Positions 9,198 through 19,161 of a stretch of DNA of 64,000 nucleotides are shown in pieces. Origin of the DNA: Marinobacter vulgaris. Lineage in GTDB: Bacteria; Pseudomonadota; Gammaproteobacteria; Pseudomonadales; Oleiphilaceae. Position 1 is the stretch's first letter. Each line of letters opens with the position of its first letter. A program made the translations under genes and the position numbers. The notes beneath the pieces were generated by a model. That model searched no databases and was not told the DNA's origin. It worked only from the letters and a program-made list of their open reading frames with translations. Location: the NCBI RefSeq assembly GCF_003344045.1, contig NZ_QFWX01000004.1, positions 248,001 to 312,000 on the forward strand, in the 5' to 3' direction.

Positions 9198-10659
9198 ACC
9201 AGCTCCTCCCGTCCCGGGTAATCAAAGCGATAGAGGCCACCGGGCCCCAGGTGCCAGCCGCGTAACGCTTCGGCGGCTGACCACTGTCCTTCCAGTTGCC
9301 AATAATCTGGTCAACCCACTGCCAGGCGTGCTCCACTTCATCCCTGCGGACAAACAGGTACTGATTGCCTTTCATGACCTCCCAGAGCAAACGTTCATAA
9401 GCGTCAGGGATCCGATCCGTTTCGAAGGTTTCGGAGAAGCTCAGTTCCAGTGGCCCCTGGCGCAGGCGCATACCCTTGTCCAGACCCTGGTCCTTGGTGA
9501 GAATCTGCAGCGACATGCCTTCATCCGGCTGTAAACGGATGATCAGCTTGTTGTTGGCCAGGTGTTTCTGGTCTGGATCAAAGATGTAGTGTGGTGCTGG
9601 TTTGAAATGGATAATGATCTGGGAGAGCTTCTCCGGCAGACGCTTGCCTGTGCGAATATAGAACGGCACACCGGACCAGCGCCAGTTACCAATCTCGGCT
9701 TTCAATGCCACAAAGGTTTCGGTCTTGCTACCTTTTATGGCGCCCTCCTCTTCTAGATAACCTGGCACCGGCTTGCCGTTACTGGTACCTGCCGTGTACT
9801 GACCCCGCACCACGTGGGTTTCCATCAGATCCGGCGTGATCCGGCGCAGCGCTTTCAGCACTTTGACCTTCTCGTTACGGATGCTGTCGGCAGAAAGGTC
9901 CGCGGGCGGGTCCATGGCAATCAGACACAGTAGCTGAAGCAGATGGTTCTGGACCATGTCGCGAACCTGGCCGGCCTTATCGAAATAGCCCCATCGACCT
10001 TCGATACCAACGCTCTCCGCCACAGAAATTTCAACATGAGAGATATGATTCTGATCCCACTGGGACGCGAACAGATTGTTGGCGAAGCGCAAGGCAATCA
10101 GGTTCTGGACGGTTTCCTTACCCAGATAGTGATCGATACGGAACAACTGGTCCTCGTTAAAAACCTCGCCCAGCTCATCATTGATGACTTTGGAGGATTC
10201 CAGATCATGACCAATAGGCTTTTCCACGACCACCCTTGTATCCCTATCGCAACACTCATTGCTTCGCAGATTACGGGCGATAACCCCGTACATGGACGGC
10301 GTCGTCGCCATATAGACGATCAGGTTGCTGAAGTCCGCGCTGCGCCAGTCGTTAAGAGCCTCATAGCCATCGGGGTGGGTAAAATCGAGAAACTGATAAT
10401 CGACACGCTGCAAGAACTGTTCTGCCAGGTCACCGTCGAATTCTTCCTGTTTAACATGCTCTTTCAGCTTGTCAAAAAGGATCTTGCGCACCTCCCCGAC
10501 ATCGGCATCTTTTCTGGCGATGGCAAGCATGCGGCTACCCTCGTGGAGCAGCCCGGCCGATTCCAGCTGGAAAAGCGCGGGAAACAGTTTGCGTTGCGCC
10601 AGGTCACCCAGCGCGCCAAACATCATCAGGTCACAGCGGGTATTGATCGGGTCAGCCAT
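9184..10659 (-). CDS. zwf: Glucose-6-phosphate 1-dehydrogenase
   Basis: Zwf oxidises glucose 6-phosphate to 6-phosphogluconolactone and makes NADPH (or NADH), feeding the Entner-Doudoroff route. The 491-residue protein has the coenzyme-binding [15 protein letters not shown] near the N-terminus, the substrate-binding RIDHYLGKE with the active-site His, and VEKPIGHD. Length and motifs are standard. It opens the zwf-pgl-eda operon and is divergent from hexR. The 216-base spacer has two HexR-like sites, so repression by HexR is likely. GAAGGAAG precedes the ATG. Confidence 0.96.
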   Translation of the reverse strand: MADPINTRCDLMMFGALGDLAQRKLFPALFQLESAGLLHEGSRMLAIARKDADVGEVRKILFDKLKEHVKQEEFDGDLAEQFLQRVDYQFLDFTHPDGYEALNDWRSADFSNLIVYMATTPSMYGVIARNLRSNECCDRDTRVVVEKPIGHDLESSKVINDELGEVFNEDQLFRIDHYLGKETVQNLIALRFANNLFASQWDQNHISHVEISVAESVGIEGRWGYFDKAGQVRDMVQNHLLQLLCLIAMDPPADLSADSIRNEKVKVLKALRRITPDLMETHVVRGQYTAGTSNGKPVPGYLEEEGAIKGSKTETFVALKAEIGNWRWSGVPFYIRTGKRLPEKLSQIIIHFKPAPHYIFDPDQKHLANNKLIIRLQPDEGMSLQILTKDQGLDKGMRLRQGPLELSFSETFETDRIPDAYERLLWEVMKGNQYLFVRRDEVEHAWQWVDQIIGNWKDSGQPPKRYAAGTWGPVASIALITRDGRSWYEDA

Positions 10660-10720
10660 CGCTTCCTTCTCTCTATATTTTCGTGCGCAACTGCACAGCC
10701 AGCACGAATCGAAGCATAAA

Positions 10721-10735
10721 TGTAGTATTTTTATG
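10721..10735. promoter_or_regulatory. Candidate HexR operator, zwf side
   Basis: TGTAGTATTTTTATG has a perfect left half (TGTAGT) and AT spacer of the HexR consensus TGTARTWWWAYTACA; the right half is degenerate. It lies 62 bases upstream of the zwf start. A site between zwf and hexR is what is known for Pseudomonas. Assigned by eye. Confidence 0.45.
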
Positions 10736-10755
10736 CAAATACTGACACCTTAATC

Positions 10756-10778
10756 GGAATTATCCAAGGAATAATTCC
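10756..10778. repeat. Inverted repeat in the zwf-hexR spacer
   Basis: GGAATTAT and ATAATTCC form a perfect eight-base inverted repeat with a seven-base spacer, midway between the two HexR-like sites. It does not match the HexR consensus and may be the site of another regulator. Confidence 0.5.
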
Positions 10779-10786
10779 AATTTTTT

Positions 10787-10801
10787 GACATTTTTACTAC
10801 A
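10787..10801. promoter_or_regulatory. Candidate HexR operator, hexR side
   Basis: GACATTTTTACTACA has a perfect right half (ACTACA) and AT spacer of the HexR consensus. A TATAAT hexamer at 10823-10828 is a probable hexR -10 box, so a repressor bound here would cover the -35 region and give autoregulation. Confidence 0.45.
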
Positions 10802-10875
10802 CCAAATTGCGACAAAACGCGTTATAATCAGCGCGAATTCTGACAAGAAAGCCGATAAATCAGGGAGTATTCTTA

Positions 10876-11745
10876 ATGGCTGCCAATCAGGCGCAACGCG
10901 ACGACAATCTGCTCGAAGATATCCAGCTGAGGCTGGACACGCTTAACAAATCGGAGCGCAAGGTTGCCGAGGCAATTCTTCGCGACCCCAGCGCTGCGAC
11001 CCGTTACAGCATTGCAGCCTTGGCCAGAGCTGCTGACGTCAGCGAACCTACCGTCAACCGGTTCTGCCGCGGGTTTTCCGCCACTGGTTTCCCTGATTTC
11101 AAGATCCGACTTGCCCAAAGTATAGCCACTGGCACCCCCTACATCGGGCAAAACGTTGAACCTGATGACACGGTGGCAGAATTTTCCGACAAAATCATGC
11201 TCAGCACCATTGCCAGTCTGGACAAGGCACGTCAGGCCCTCGATCCCAAGGCACTGTCCGCCGCTATCGACTACCTGATCCAGGCCAAGCAGATCAATTT
11301 CTTTGGCATGGGGGGATCTGCACCCGTGGCCATGGACGCCCAGCACAAGTTCTTCCGCTTCAACATTCCAGTGATGTCCTATGACGATGCGTTGATGCAA
11401 CGCATGGTTGCCGCCGGCTGCAGCACCGGCGACGTCATCGTGCTTATCTCCTATACCGGCCGCACCCGCGAAACCGTAGAGATTGCGCAGCAGGCCAGGG
11501 CGAACAGCGCCACCGTTATCGGAATCACCATGCCTGGCTCACCGCTTGCTGAAACCTGCACGGTGGTTATAGAGGTCACGGCGCCGGAAGATACCGAAGT
11601 CTACATGCCCATGTCGTCGCGCATCATTCACCTGACCGTGATCGATATCCTTGCCACCGGGGTCACCCTGAAACGCGGCGCAGACTTCCTCGGCCATCTG
11701 AAAAAGATCAAGGAAAGCCTGAAACCGACACGTTTTCCTGTCTAG
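10876..11745 (+). CDS. hexR: HexR, RpiR-family repressor of glucose metabolism
   Basis: This 289-residue regulator has an N-terminal RpiR-type helix-turn-helix (about 1-80, including [18 protein letters not shown]) and a C-terminal sugar-isomerase (SIS) domain (about 115-260, with [11 protein letters not shown] and [12 protein letters not shown]). HexR is known to repress zwf, edd, eda, glk and gap and to release DNA when it binds KDPG. Its place divergent from zwf-pgl-eda, in a window with the whole pathway, supports orthology. A hairpin with a U-run at 11845-11868 ends the transcript. Other RpiR regulators are possible but unlikely here. Confidence 0.93.
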   Translation: MAANQAQRDDNLLEDIQLRLDTLNKSERKVAEAILRDPSAATRYSIAALARAADVSEPTVNRFCRGFSATGFPDFKIRLAQSIATGTPYIGQNVEPDDTVAEFSDKIMLSTIASLDKARQALDPKALSAAIDYLIQAKQINFFGMGGSAPVAMDAQHKFFRFNIPVMSYDDALMQRMVAAGCSTGDVIVLISYTGRTRETVEIAQQARANSATVIGITMPGSPLAETCTVVIEVTAPEDTEVYMPMSSRIIHLTVIDILATGVTLKRGADFLGHLKKIKESLKPTRFPV

Positions 11746-11790
11746 CTTCCTTTTCATCTGGTAGAGCCGGAGTTGTGGTTTCCTGCGCCC

Positions 11791-11823
11791 CAAAACAAAA
11801 GACCCGGGACATTTGCCCGGGTC
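11791..11823 (-). terminator. Rho-independent terminator of ppiD
   Basis: GACCCGGG and CCCGGGTC (11801-11823, seven-base loop) form a perfect stem. Read on the minus strand it is followed by TTTTGTTTTG, the expected U-rich tail, 48 bases after the ppiD stop. Confidence 0.8.
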
Positions 11824-11844
11824 TCTCGTTCAGAACATAAGCAG

Positions 11845-11868
11845 GGCACCCACCAGGAGTGCCTTTTT
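11845..11868 (+). terminator. Rho-independent terminator of hexR
   Basis: GGCAC and GTGCC with a nine-base loop are followed directly by TTTTT on the plus strand, about 100 bases after the hexR stop codon. Confidence 0.6.
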
Positions 11869-11870
11869 GA

Positions 11871-13724
11871 TTATGGCCGCTCCACTTCTGCGTTGTCCCG
11901 CAGGTACTGCTGGTAGGCCCGATACTCCCGCTGACCTTCCAGCGAGGCCAGGAAACTGCGAAGTTGGCGGAACTCCTGACCATCACGATTGACTTCACCG
12001 TCGTTGACCTCATCCAGGGCCACAATGGCCATGCTGTCATCCCGCATCACCGAACCATAGACATTACCACCGTCATCGGGGCGCTGGAGTGAAAAAACCT
12101 CTGACATCACAGCACCACCAAGTGCGGAGTTGCTTCTGGACTGGTCCTCATAGGACTGCCACTCGCCAAGACCCAGCTCCTCCACGCTTGCCCCTGAAGC
12201 GAGGTCGGCGATAATCGAGTCAGCACGGTCCTCCAGTGCTTCACGGGTCTTCTGACGGGTCAGTGCGGCGCGGATCTCATCGGCCACTTCGTCCAGCGGC
12301 TGTTGCTGCGCCGCATGGTATTCGCCGACTCGCGCGACAACGGACATATTGTCGCCAACATCAATGAGCTCAGTGTTGAAGCCGTCGTTGAGTACGTCTT
12401 CAGAAAACAACTGGCGGACCAGTCCCGCGTGGTCAAAAGGTGCTTCGCCGCCGTCTCGGGTGATACCACTCTTTTCACGTACCTCAAGGCCCAGTTCCTC
12501 GGCAGGGCTCGCCAGGTCATCCGCCGCATAGGCCAGATCGGCGAGCTCGGAGCGCACCTCGGCAAACCGTTCGGTGGCCTCCCGCTGTGCCAGTTCGCGG
12601 CGGAGCTCGTCTTCCAGCTCGGCAAGAGATGGCGGCTCTGTTTTCTGGACTTCCTCGAGCTTGATCAGATGAATACCGAAACTGGTCGATACAGGCTCGG
12701 ATACCTCGCCCTCTTCAAGAGCAAACAGGGCTTCCTCAAAGGCCGGGTCGTAAACCCCACGCTCTGCAAAACCCAGGTCGCCGCCCTGCTCTGCAGAGAA
12801 GGTATCGACGGAGAATTCTTCAGCGAGTTCAGCGAAGGATTCTCCTGCGGCCAGGCGCTCCTGAATGGTCGCCATGGTTTCATCGGCGTCTTCACCATCC
12901 TCGATCAGGATATGGGAGGCACGACGCTCCTCCCTGGCCAGCTCGGAAGAACGCTGGTCATAATATTCACGCAACTCGCCATCGCTGATGTCGACGTTTT
13001 CCGCAAGTGCTTCCAGGGACAGCACGATATACCGGGCGTCCACGCTCTCAGGCTGCTGGAAAGCCTCCTGATTGTCTTGATAATAGGCTTCAATATCCGC
13101 GTCCGTAACCTGTACCTGATCGCTCACAGAATCCGCCGGAATAGTGATAACACGGAAGTCCCGTGTCTGGTTCTGAATGCGCAGCAACTGTGCCACGTTT
13201 TCACCGGTTACCAGACCGCTCTGGGCGATACCGGCGCGAATCTGATTGACCACATACTGCTGGCGCATGGTTTCCCGGAATTCGCCAACGCCCATTCCCA
13301 TGTTCCTGACTGCTGATACAAAACGGTCACGATTGAACGTACCATCGACCTGAAACTGGGGCATCTGGGTAATCAGGGAGTCGATGTCCGCATCGGAGAG
13401 CTGCAGCCCCTGTTCTGCGGCATCCTGGGTCATAACCTGTTGCTGGATCAGGGAGTCGAGAACGTCCTGGCGTATCTGGTCTTCGTTCAGAAGCGAAGGA
13501 TCCGGAGTGTCCATCTCCGAAAGACGGCGTTGGCTTTCCAGTTGCACAACCCGGAGGAACTCCCGCTCGGTGATGTCTTCTCCGTTAACCGTTGCCACCT
13601 CTGGTTCGCCGGAAAACCCACCGACAATCGCGTCCATTCCCCAGATCGAAAGCGAAACGATCAGAAGGCCGATAATAACTTTGGCAATGGTGCCCTGGGC
13701 ATTATCCCGAATATCTTGAAGCAT
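11871..13724 (-). CDS. ppiD: PpiD, membrane-anchored periplasmic folding factor
   Basis: PpiD is an inner-membrane-anchored periplasmic chaperone near the SecYEG exit. The 617-residue protein has a short cytoplasmic start, one membrane helix (about 16-38, VIIGLLIVSLSIWGM), a SurA-like N-terminal region (about 40-200) and a parvulin domain (about 265-360) starting at RASHILIEDGEDADE and ending FGIHLIKLEEV. A long C-terminal helical region follows. PpiD parvulin domains often have little isomerase activity. Length and position after hup and lon match the order in Pseudomonas and E. coli. The gene follows the hup terminator and probably has its own promoter. Confidence 0.92.
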   Translation of the reverse strand: MLQDIRDNAQGTIAKVIIGLLIVSLSIWGMDAIVGGFSGEPEVATVNGEDITEREFLRVVQLESQRRLSEMDTPDPSLLNEDQIRQDVLDSLIQQQVMTQDAAEQGLQLSDADIDSLITQMPQFQVDGTFNRDRFVSAVRNMGMGVGEFRETMRQQYVVNQIRAGIAQSGLVTGENVAQLLRIQNQTRDFRVITIPADSVSDQVQVTDADIEAYYQDNQEAFQQPESVDARYIVLSLEALAENVDISDGELREYYDQRSSELAREERRASHILIEDGEDADETMATIQERLAAGESFAELAEEFSVDTFSAEQGGDLGFAERGVYDPAFEEALFALEEGEVSEPVSTSFGIHLIKLEEVQKTEPPSLAELEDELRRELAQREATERFAEVRSELADLAYAADDLASPAEELGLEVREKSGITRDGGEAPFDHAGLVRQLFSEDVLNDGFNTELIDVGDNMSVVARVGEYHAAQQQPLDEVADEIRAALTRQKTREALEDRADSIIADLASGASVEELGLGEWQSYEDQSRSNSALGGAVMSEVFSLQRPDDGGNVYGSVMRDDSMAIVALDEVNDGEVNRDGQEFRQLRSFLASLEGQREYRAYQQYLRDNAEVERP

Positions 13725-13770
13725 GTTTCTCCCGGATCCCTGATCTATGTCTGTGAGGGTCTCATAACGT

Positions 13771-13801
13771 AAAAAGGCGCATTCATTCAGGAATGCGCCT
13801 T
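13771..13801 (-). terminator. Rho-independent terminator of hup
   Basis: AAGGCGCATTC and GAATGCGCCTT with a six-base loop form a perfect eleven-base stem. On the minus strand it is followed by TTTTT. It lies 95 bases after the hup stop, between hup and ppiD. Confidence 0.85.
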
Positions 13802-13895
13802 GAATTCATCGGAGCTGGCTGACTGCGGTATTGCCACCGGGCCAACCGCTCCAGCAACCCCCGTCATTCCGGGTGCTGCCAGATGAAAGCTGCCG

Positions 13896-14168
13896 TTACT
13901 TAACGGCGTCCTTCAGGGCCTTACCTGCCTTGAACCCAGGCACTTTGGAGGCCGGGATCTTGATCTCGGCACCGGTCTGCGGGTTACGGCCGGTGCGCGC
14001 AGCACGCTCCTTAACAGAGAAAGTACCAAAACCAATCAGCGTAACCTGATCGCCTTTTTTCAGAGCGCCGGTAATGGAGGTGGTCATGGCATCCAGAGCA
14101 CGGCCAGCAGCGGCTTTGGAAATATCTGCAGATTCTGCAATTGCATCAATCAGTTCGGACTTATTCAC
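13896..14168 (-). CDS. hupB: Histone-like DNA-binding protein HU
   Basis: HU is a small dimeric nucleoid protein that bends DNA. The 90-residue product reads (M)[11 protein letters not shown] and has the DNA-binding arm [19 protein letters not shown] and a C-terminal GKALKDAVK. The start is a GTG at 14168: AAGGGG lies six bases upstream and the product then begins exactly where HU proteins begin, while the open frame further upstream has no HU-like sequence. It sits between lon and ppiD, as hupB does in Pseudomonas and E. coli. A promoter at 14362-14391 and a strong terminator make it a single-gene unit. Confidence 0.95.
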   Translation of the reverse strand: MNKSELIDAIAESADISKAAAGRALDAMTTSITGALKKGDQVTLIGFGTFSVKERAARTGRNPQTGAEIKIPASKVPGFKAGKALKDAVK

Positions 14169-14361
14169 ACTAAACCCCTTCGATTTCAGGTTGAAGATGT
14201 TATAGGTTGGTTTGTTGTTTCCTGGAAGTTCCCGACTATCGCATAAGCAGTCAGAGAATTCCATTCTTCACTATTTTTATTCCTTGCGGCTACTAACCGG
14301 TGTCCGGAATAGGCATTAACAGCGCGGGAGCCCTTGATATTGGCTGCTTCACGGCGAAACA

Positions 14362-14391
14362 GTTATACCAATGGGCTCTCTCGCGTGTCAA
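14362..14391 (-). promoter_or_regulatory. Sigma-70 promoter of hup
   Basis: On the minus strand TTGACA (14391-14386) and TATAAC (14367-14362) are separated by 18 bases. Transcription would start near 14355, giving a leader of about 185 bases before the GTG start of hup. It lies just after the lon stop codon. Confidence 0.7.
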
Positions 14392-14406
14392 CAACGCTGC
14401 GTGTGT

Positions 14407-16824
14407 TTAATGTGTATTTATGCGCTCTGCAGCCTCACCATCATCATCCCGGGGCTTGCTGGCAGCCTTCTCAGATGATGAATCTTCGGTGAGCGGCTCC
14501 GGCGGATAGGCCAGTGCAATATCCAGAACCTCGTCAATCCACTTGACCGGACGAATCTCCAGAGACTCCTTGATGTTATCCGGTATCTCCCTGAGATCAC
14601 GAACGTTTTCATCAGGAATGATGACTGTCTTGATGCCGCCGCGATGCGCCGCCAACAGCTTTTCCTTGAGCCCGCCGATCGGCAGTACACGACCCCGGAG
14701 GGTGATCTCACCGGTCATCGCTACATCCGCCCGGACCGGAATCTGGGTCAATGCAGAAACCAGTGCCGTACACATGCCAACACCGGCGCTGGGGCCGTCT
14801 TTTGGCGTGGCACCCTCGGGAACGTGAACGTGAAGATCGTGCTTTTCGTGGAAATCATCACTGATGCCCAGGCCAACCGCCCGGCTTCTGACCACTGTCA
14901 ACGCCGCCTGAATTGACTCCTGCATGACGTCACCCAGGGAGCCGGTCTTGATGACCCGGCCCTTGCCCCTGGTCAGGGCGCATTCCAGCGTCAGCAATTC
15001 GCCGCCAACCTGAGTCCAGGCAAGTCCGGTAACCTGTCCGACCTGGTTCTTCTCCTCGGCCAGACCATACTTGAACTTCTTGACACCCGAGTAATCCTCA
15101 AGCATCTCCGGCGTCAGAGTGACAGAGGCCTTGTCACCGGTTTCCACGTGATCACGTACCACCTTACGGCAGAGCTTCGCAATCTCCCGCTCCAGCCCAC
15201 GTACGCCCGCCTCACGGGTGTAGTAACGGATCAGGTCACGAAGTGTCTCTTTCGGTATCTCAAGCTCGTTCTTGCGCAGGCCATTAGCCTTTATCTGTTT
15301 TGGCAACAGATACTTGAGAGCAATGTTGACCTTCTCATCTTCGGTATAACCCGGGATACGGATAATTTCCATGCGGTCCAGCAACGCCGATGGAATGTCC
15401 ATGGAGTTCGATGTACAAACGAACATCACATCCGACAGATCGTAGTCCACCTCCAGGTAATGATCGTTGAAGGTGTGGTTCTGTTCCGGATCCAGCACTT
15501 CGAGAAGCGCCGACGCGGGATCACCACGGTGGTCCATACCCATCTTGTCGATTTCATCAAACAGGAACAGCGGGTTTTTTACGCCTACCTTGGACAACTT
15601 CTGCAACAGCTTGCCCGGCAGTGCCCCAATGTAGGTTTTGCGATGGCCGCGAATCTCGGCCTCATCACGCACGCCGCCAAGTGCCATACGGGTGTACTTG
15701 CGATTGGTCGCGCGGGCAATGGATTGACCCAGAGAGGTCTTGCCCACGCCAGGGGGGCCTACCAGACACAAAACAGGACCCTTGACCTTCTTCACCCGGC
15801 TCTGGACCGCCAGATACTCCAGAATACGCTTCTTGACCTCATCGAGACCGTAGTGATCTTCATCAAGAATTTCACGGGCTTTTTCGATGTCATGGCGAAC
15901 GCGACTGCGTTTTTTCCAGGGAATGGCCAGCATCCAGTCAATATAGCCACGCACGACCGTCGCTTCGGCGGACATGGGCGACATCATCTTGAGCTTGTTA
16001 AGCTCCGCCTCGGTTTTCTTGCGAGCCTCTTCCGGCAGGCTGGCTTCTTCCAGCTTCTGCTCGAGCTCTTCGAAGTCGTTATTACCTTCGCCGAGACTGC
16101 CCATCTCCTTCTGGATCGCTTTCATCTGCTCGTTGAGATAGTACTCCCGCTGGCTGCGTTCCATCTGCTTCTTGACGCGGCCGCGGATGCGCTTTTCAAC
16201 CTCGATCAGGTCAATTTCCCCATCCAGCTTGCTCAGCAAAAGATCCACGCGCTGACGGATTTCCAGCGCTTCCAGCAGCTCCTGCTTCTCAGGAATTTTC
16301 AGCTCCAGATGAGCAGCCATAGTATCCGCCAGGCGCTCAAGTTCGGTAATGCCCGTGAGTGCATTGGACACTTCCGACGGGACTTTTCTGGAGAGTTTGA
16401 CGTACTTTTCGAACTCGTCCATCAGGGTCTGGACCAGCACTTCCTCTTCCCGTGCCGGAAGGGAGTCCTCATCCATCAACATGGCCTTGCCGGCCAGGAA
16501 TTCACCATCGTCAATATGAGTTATGGTCGCCCGGGCGTTGCCCTCAACCAGAACCTTGACCGTGCCGTCCGGCAGTCGAAGCATCTGCAATACCGTCGCA
16601 ACGGTGCCCATGGCAAATACGTCATCCGGGCCGGGCTCATCGGTGGAAGCATCTCTCTGGGCAACCAGCAGGATTTCCTTGTTGCCCTCCATGGCGGATT
16701 CCAGCGCCTGTATGGACTTTTCGCGGCCCACGAATAGCGGCACCACCATGTGCGGGAATACCACCACGTCTCTCAGTGGTAACAGCGGGTATTCTTGCAC
16801 AGATTCTTCAGGTATCAGGGTCAT
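14407..16824 (-). CDS. lon: ATP-dependent protease Lon
   Basis: Lon is a cytoplasmic ATP-driven serine protease that removes misfolded and regulatory proteins. The 805-residue chain has the N-terminal substrate-recognition domain (about 10-205), an AAA+ module with Walker [10 protein letters not shown] near residue 356 and Walker B LFLFDEID, and a C-terminal protease domain with the Ser-Lys dyad in DGPSAGVGM and [10 protein letters not shown]. The C-terminus carries an acidic, Ser-rich tail of about 25 residues beyond the conserved core. It lies between clpX and hup in the usual order. Its own promoter is probable in the 157 bases after clpX. Confidence 0.97.
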   Translation of the reverse strand: MTLIPEESVQEYPLLPLRDVVVFPHMVVPLFVGREKSIQALESAMEGNKEILLVAQRDASTDEPGPDDVFAMGTVATVLQMLRLPDGTVKVLVEGNARATITHIDDGEFLAGKAMLMDEDSLPAREEEVLVQTLMDEFEKYVKLSRKVPSEVSNALTGITELERLADTMAAHLELKIPEKQELLEALEIRQRVDLLLSKLDGEIDLIEVEKRIRGRVKKQMERSQREYYLNEQMKAIQKEMGSLGEGNNDFEELEQKLEEASLPEEARKKTEAELNKLKMMSPMSAEATVVRGYIDWMLAIPWKKRSRVRHDIEKAREILDEDHYGLDEVKKRILEYLAVQSRVKKVKGPVLCLVGPPGVGKTSLGQSIARATNRKYTRMALGGVRDEAEIRGHRKTYIGALPGKLLQKLSKVGVKNPLFLFDEIDKMGMDHRGDPASALLEVLDPEQNHTFNDHYLEVDYDLSDVMFVCTSNSMDIPSALLDRMEIIRIPGYTEDEKVNIALKYLLPKQIKANGLRKNELEIPKETLRDLIRYYTREAGVRGLEREIAKLCRKVVRDHVETGDKASVTLTPEMLEDYSGVKKFKYGLAEEKNQVGQVTGLAWTQVGGELLTLECALTRGKGRVIKTGSLGDVMQESIQAALTVVRSRAVGLGISDDFHEKHDLHVHVPEGATPKDGPSAGVGMCTALVSALTQIPVRADVAMTGEITLRGRVLPIGGLKEKLLAAHRGGIKTVIIPDENVRDLREIPDNIKESLEIRPVKWIDEVLDIALAYPPEPLTEDSSSEKAASKPRDDDGEAAERINTH

Positions 16825-16933
16825 AGAAAATCCTCTGACGGTGTTTAATTCAGCATATCACCCTTCTTTGGGGCAACAGCAGAAATTGCAATCTTTTTAC
16901 GGTTTGATGCAGCCTTTCCAGCGGCTTGCAGGC

Positions 16934-16958
16934 ATAAAAAAAGGGCGTCGCCGCCCTT
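16934..16958 (-). terminator. Rho-independent terminator of clpX
   Basis: AAGGGCG and CGCCCTT with a four-base loop are followed on the minus strand by a run of T, 24 bases after the clpX stop. It separates clpPX from lon. Confidence 0.8.
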
Positions 16959-16981
16959 TTTCACAGTCGAAGCCCTGAGTC

Positions 16982-18265
16982 TCAGTCTTCGGGAACCGCT
17001 TTTGCGTGATCGCTGCTGTCGTAGATCTTGAAAGGCTCTGACTGGCCGTTGATCACGCTTTCATCAATGACGACCTTGGAAACATCATGCTCGGATGGAA
17101 TCTGATACATGGTATCCAGCAACGTCGCCTCCATGATCGAACGCAAGCCCCGGGCGCCGGTTTTGCGGATCATGGCTTTCCGGGCAACGGCACGGAGTGC
17201 GTCGTCACGGAAGTCCAGTTCCACACCTTCCATATCAAACAGCTTCTGATACTGCTTGGTAAGGGCGTTTTTGGGTTCTGTAAGGATTTGGACAAGCGCG
17301 TCTTCATCCAGTTCCGTCAGTGTCGCGACCACAGGCAGACGACCAACAAACTCTGGAATCAGGCCATACTTCACCAGATCTTCTGTCTCGACATCCTTGA
17401 TGATGTCACCGGTATTCTTGATGTCTTCCGGGCTTTTCACCGTAGCTGAAAATCCGATACTGCTGCGATCCGAGCGCTCCTGAATCACCTTGTCCAGGCC
17501 CGCAAAGGCACCACCGCAAATGAATAGCATGTTTCCGGTGTCCACCTGCAAAAATTCCTGCTGCGGATGCTTGCGGCCGCCCTGGGGCGGAACCGAAGCC
17601 ACCGTACCTTCGATCAACTTGAGCAGGGCCTGCTGAACACCCTCGCCGGAAACGTCCCGCGTTATGGACGGATTGTCAGATTTGCGGGAGATCTTGTCGA
17701 TTTCATCGATGTAGACAATACCGCGCTGGGCCTTGTCGACATCGTAATCGCACTTCTGAAGAAGCTTCTGAATAATGTTCTCGACGTCCTCACCCACGTA
17801 ACCCGCTTCGGTCAGCGTGGTAGCGTCGGCAATCGTGAACGGCACGTTCAGCATACGGGCCAGGGTCTCGGCAAGCAGCGTTTTACCGCTACCGGTCGGG
17901 CCAATCAGCAGTATGTTGCTTTTGCCAAGCTCAACCTCGGCCTTGCCTTCGCCGTAGCGCAAGCGCTTGTAGTGGTTGTAGACCGCCACTGAGAGCACAA
18001 CCTTTGCGCGGTCCTGGCCGATCACATACTCATTGAGTGTGTCGCGGATTTCGGCGGGTGTCGGAAGACGATCGCTGGCCTCTTCCTGGGCATTCTCCTG
18101 GATTTCCTCCCGGATAATGTCATTGCACAGGTCGACGCATTCGTCGCAGATGAACACCGAGGGCCCTGCAATGAGCTTACGGACTTCATGCTGGCTCTTT
18201 CCACAAAACGAGCAGTACAGCAACTTGCCGTTATCGTCGCCTCTGCCGTTTCTTTCATCTGCCAT
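16982..18265 (-). CDS. clpX: ClpX, ATPase subunit of ClpXP protease
   Basis: ClpX unfolds tagged substrates and feeds them to ClpP. The 427-residue protein has the N-terminal zinc-binding domain with Cys18-x2-Cys21 and Cys40-x2-Cys43, Walker A GPTGSGKT near residue 117, Walker [11 protein letters not shown], and a pore loop GYVGEDV. The IGF loop needed for ClpP docking reads SSIGFSATV. Length and motifs are standard. It follows clpP by 77 bases on the same strand, so the two form a clpPX operon that ends at the hairpin at 16934-16958. Confidence 0.97.
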   Translation of the reverse strand: MADERNGRGDDNGKLLYCSFCGKSQHEVRKLIAGPSVFICDECVDLCNDIIREEIQENAQEEASDRLPTPAEIRDTLNEYVIGQDRAKVVLSVAVYNHYKRLRYGEGKAEVELGKSNILLIGPTGSGKTLLAETLARMLNVPFTIADATTLTEAGYVGEDVENIIQKLLQKCDYDVDKAQRGIVYIDEIDKISRKSDNPSITRDVSGEGVQQALLKLIEGTVASVPPQGGRKHPQQEFLQVDTGNMLFICGGAFAGLDKVIQERSDRSSIGFSATVKSPEDIKNTGDIIKDVETEDLVKYGLIPEFVGRLPVVATLTELDEDALVQILTEPKNALTKQYQKLFDMEGVELDFRDDALRAVARKAMIRKTGARGLRSIMEATLLDTMYQIPSEHDVSKVVIDESVINGQSEPFKIYDSSDHAKAVPED

Positions 18266-18342
18266 TGAAATACCTCTGAGCTTGGTTTACCGACGCAGTC
18301 ACCTCAATACGCCGGCAGGGAATGTTGCGATTACCTTCAGTA

Positions 18343-18978
18343 TTATTTATTCGGTACACGCTTATCAAGTATAGAATCAATCAGGCCATAGTCTTTCGCC
18401 TGCTGCGGATCCATAAAATTATCCCGATCCGTATCCTTGGCTATGGTCTCAAGTTTCTGCCCGGTATGGTGAGCAAGGATTGAATTCAGGGTATGACGGA
18501 TCTTCAGAATTTCGCGGGTATGGATCTCGATATCCGTCGCCTGACCCTGATAACCGCCCAGAGGCTGATGGATCATGACCCGGGAATTCGGCAGACAGGC
18601 ACGCTTGCCTTCGGCACCGCCCGCCAGCAGAAACGCACCCATGCTGGCCGCCTGGCCCACACACAAGGTCGCCACATCCGGCTTGATAAACTGCATGGTG
18701 TCGTAAATGGACATACCAGCAGTAACAGATCCGCCCGGGCTGTTGATATAAAGATGGATGTCCTTGTCGGGGTTTTCGGACTCCAGGAACAGCAACTGGG
18801 CCACGACCAGGTTGGCCATATGATCTTCAACCGGGCCTACCAGAAAGATTACCCGTTCCTTGAGCAGACGGGAAAAAATGTCAAAAGAACGCTCGCCCCG
18901 GGCGGTTTGCTCAATAACGATTGGCACCAGGCCGGAATTGGTAACCATTGAAGGGCCATCGATTGGTTTCTGCGTCAT
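18343..18978 (-). CDS. clpP: ClpP, proteolytic subunit
   Basis: ClpP is the tetradecameric serine protease that works with ClpX or ClpA. The catalytic Ser112 lies in GQAASMGAF and His137 in [10 protein letters not shown]; the Asp of the triad is in the DRDNFM segment near residue 185. I start at ATG 18978 (211 residues, MTQKPIDGP). AGGAG lies twelve bases upstream, a little far. A TTG at 19005 would add nine residues, but the ribosome-binding site would then be inside the gene. clpP is preceded by the tig terminator and followed by clpX. Confidence 0.96.
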   Translation of the reverse strand: MTQKPIDGPSMVTNSGLVPIVIEQTARGERSFDIFSRLLKERVIFLVGPVEDHMANLVVAQLLFLESENPDKDIHLYINSPGGSVTAGMSIYDTMQFIKPDVATLCVGQAASMGAFLLAGGAEGKRACLPNSRVMIHQPLGGYQGQATDIEIHTREILKIRHTLNSILAHHTGQKLETIAKDTDRDNFMDPQQAKDYGLIDSILDKRVPNK

Positions 18979-19086
18979 GATGCGCGTGAACTCCTTTCTG
19001 GACAATAAGGTGGCGCTGGGCTGCCACCGCGTTATAAATCAGCTGCGCTTCGCACTGACCGTTACTCTGCCAGCACTGAGGCTAGA

Positions 19087-19111
19087 TGAAAACAGCCGGA
19101 CATGCCGGCTG
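19087..19111 (-). terminator. Terminator between tig and clpP
   Basis: CAGCCGG and CCGGCTG with a five-base loop are followed by TTTTC on the minus strand, about 50 bases after the tig stop. The short U-run suggests partial read-through into clpP. Confidence 0.65.
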
Positions 19112-19161
19112 CTTCACTTAGTGCATGCCGGGGACACTCACTTCATTTGTCCCCGCGGCCA

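Noticed and set aside
12303..13316. Open frame of 337 codons opposite ppiD
   Set aside because: Fully inside ppiD and without family features; a by-product of high GC content.
15148..16737. Open frame of 529 codons on the plus strand opposite lon
   Set aside because: It lies wholly inside lon, has no recognisable domain and uses the complement of the lon codon pattern; lon itself is unmistakable.
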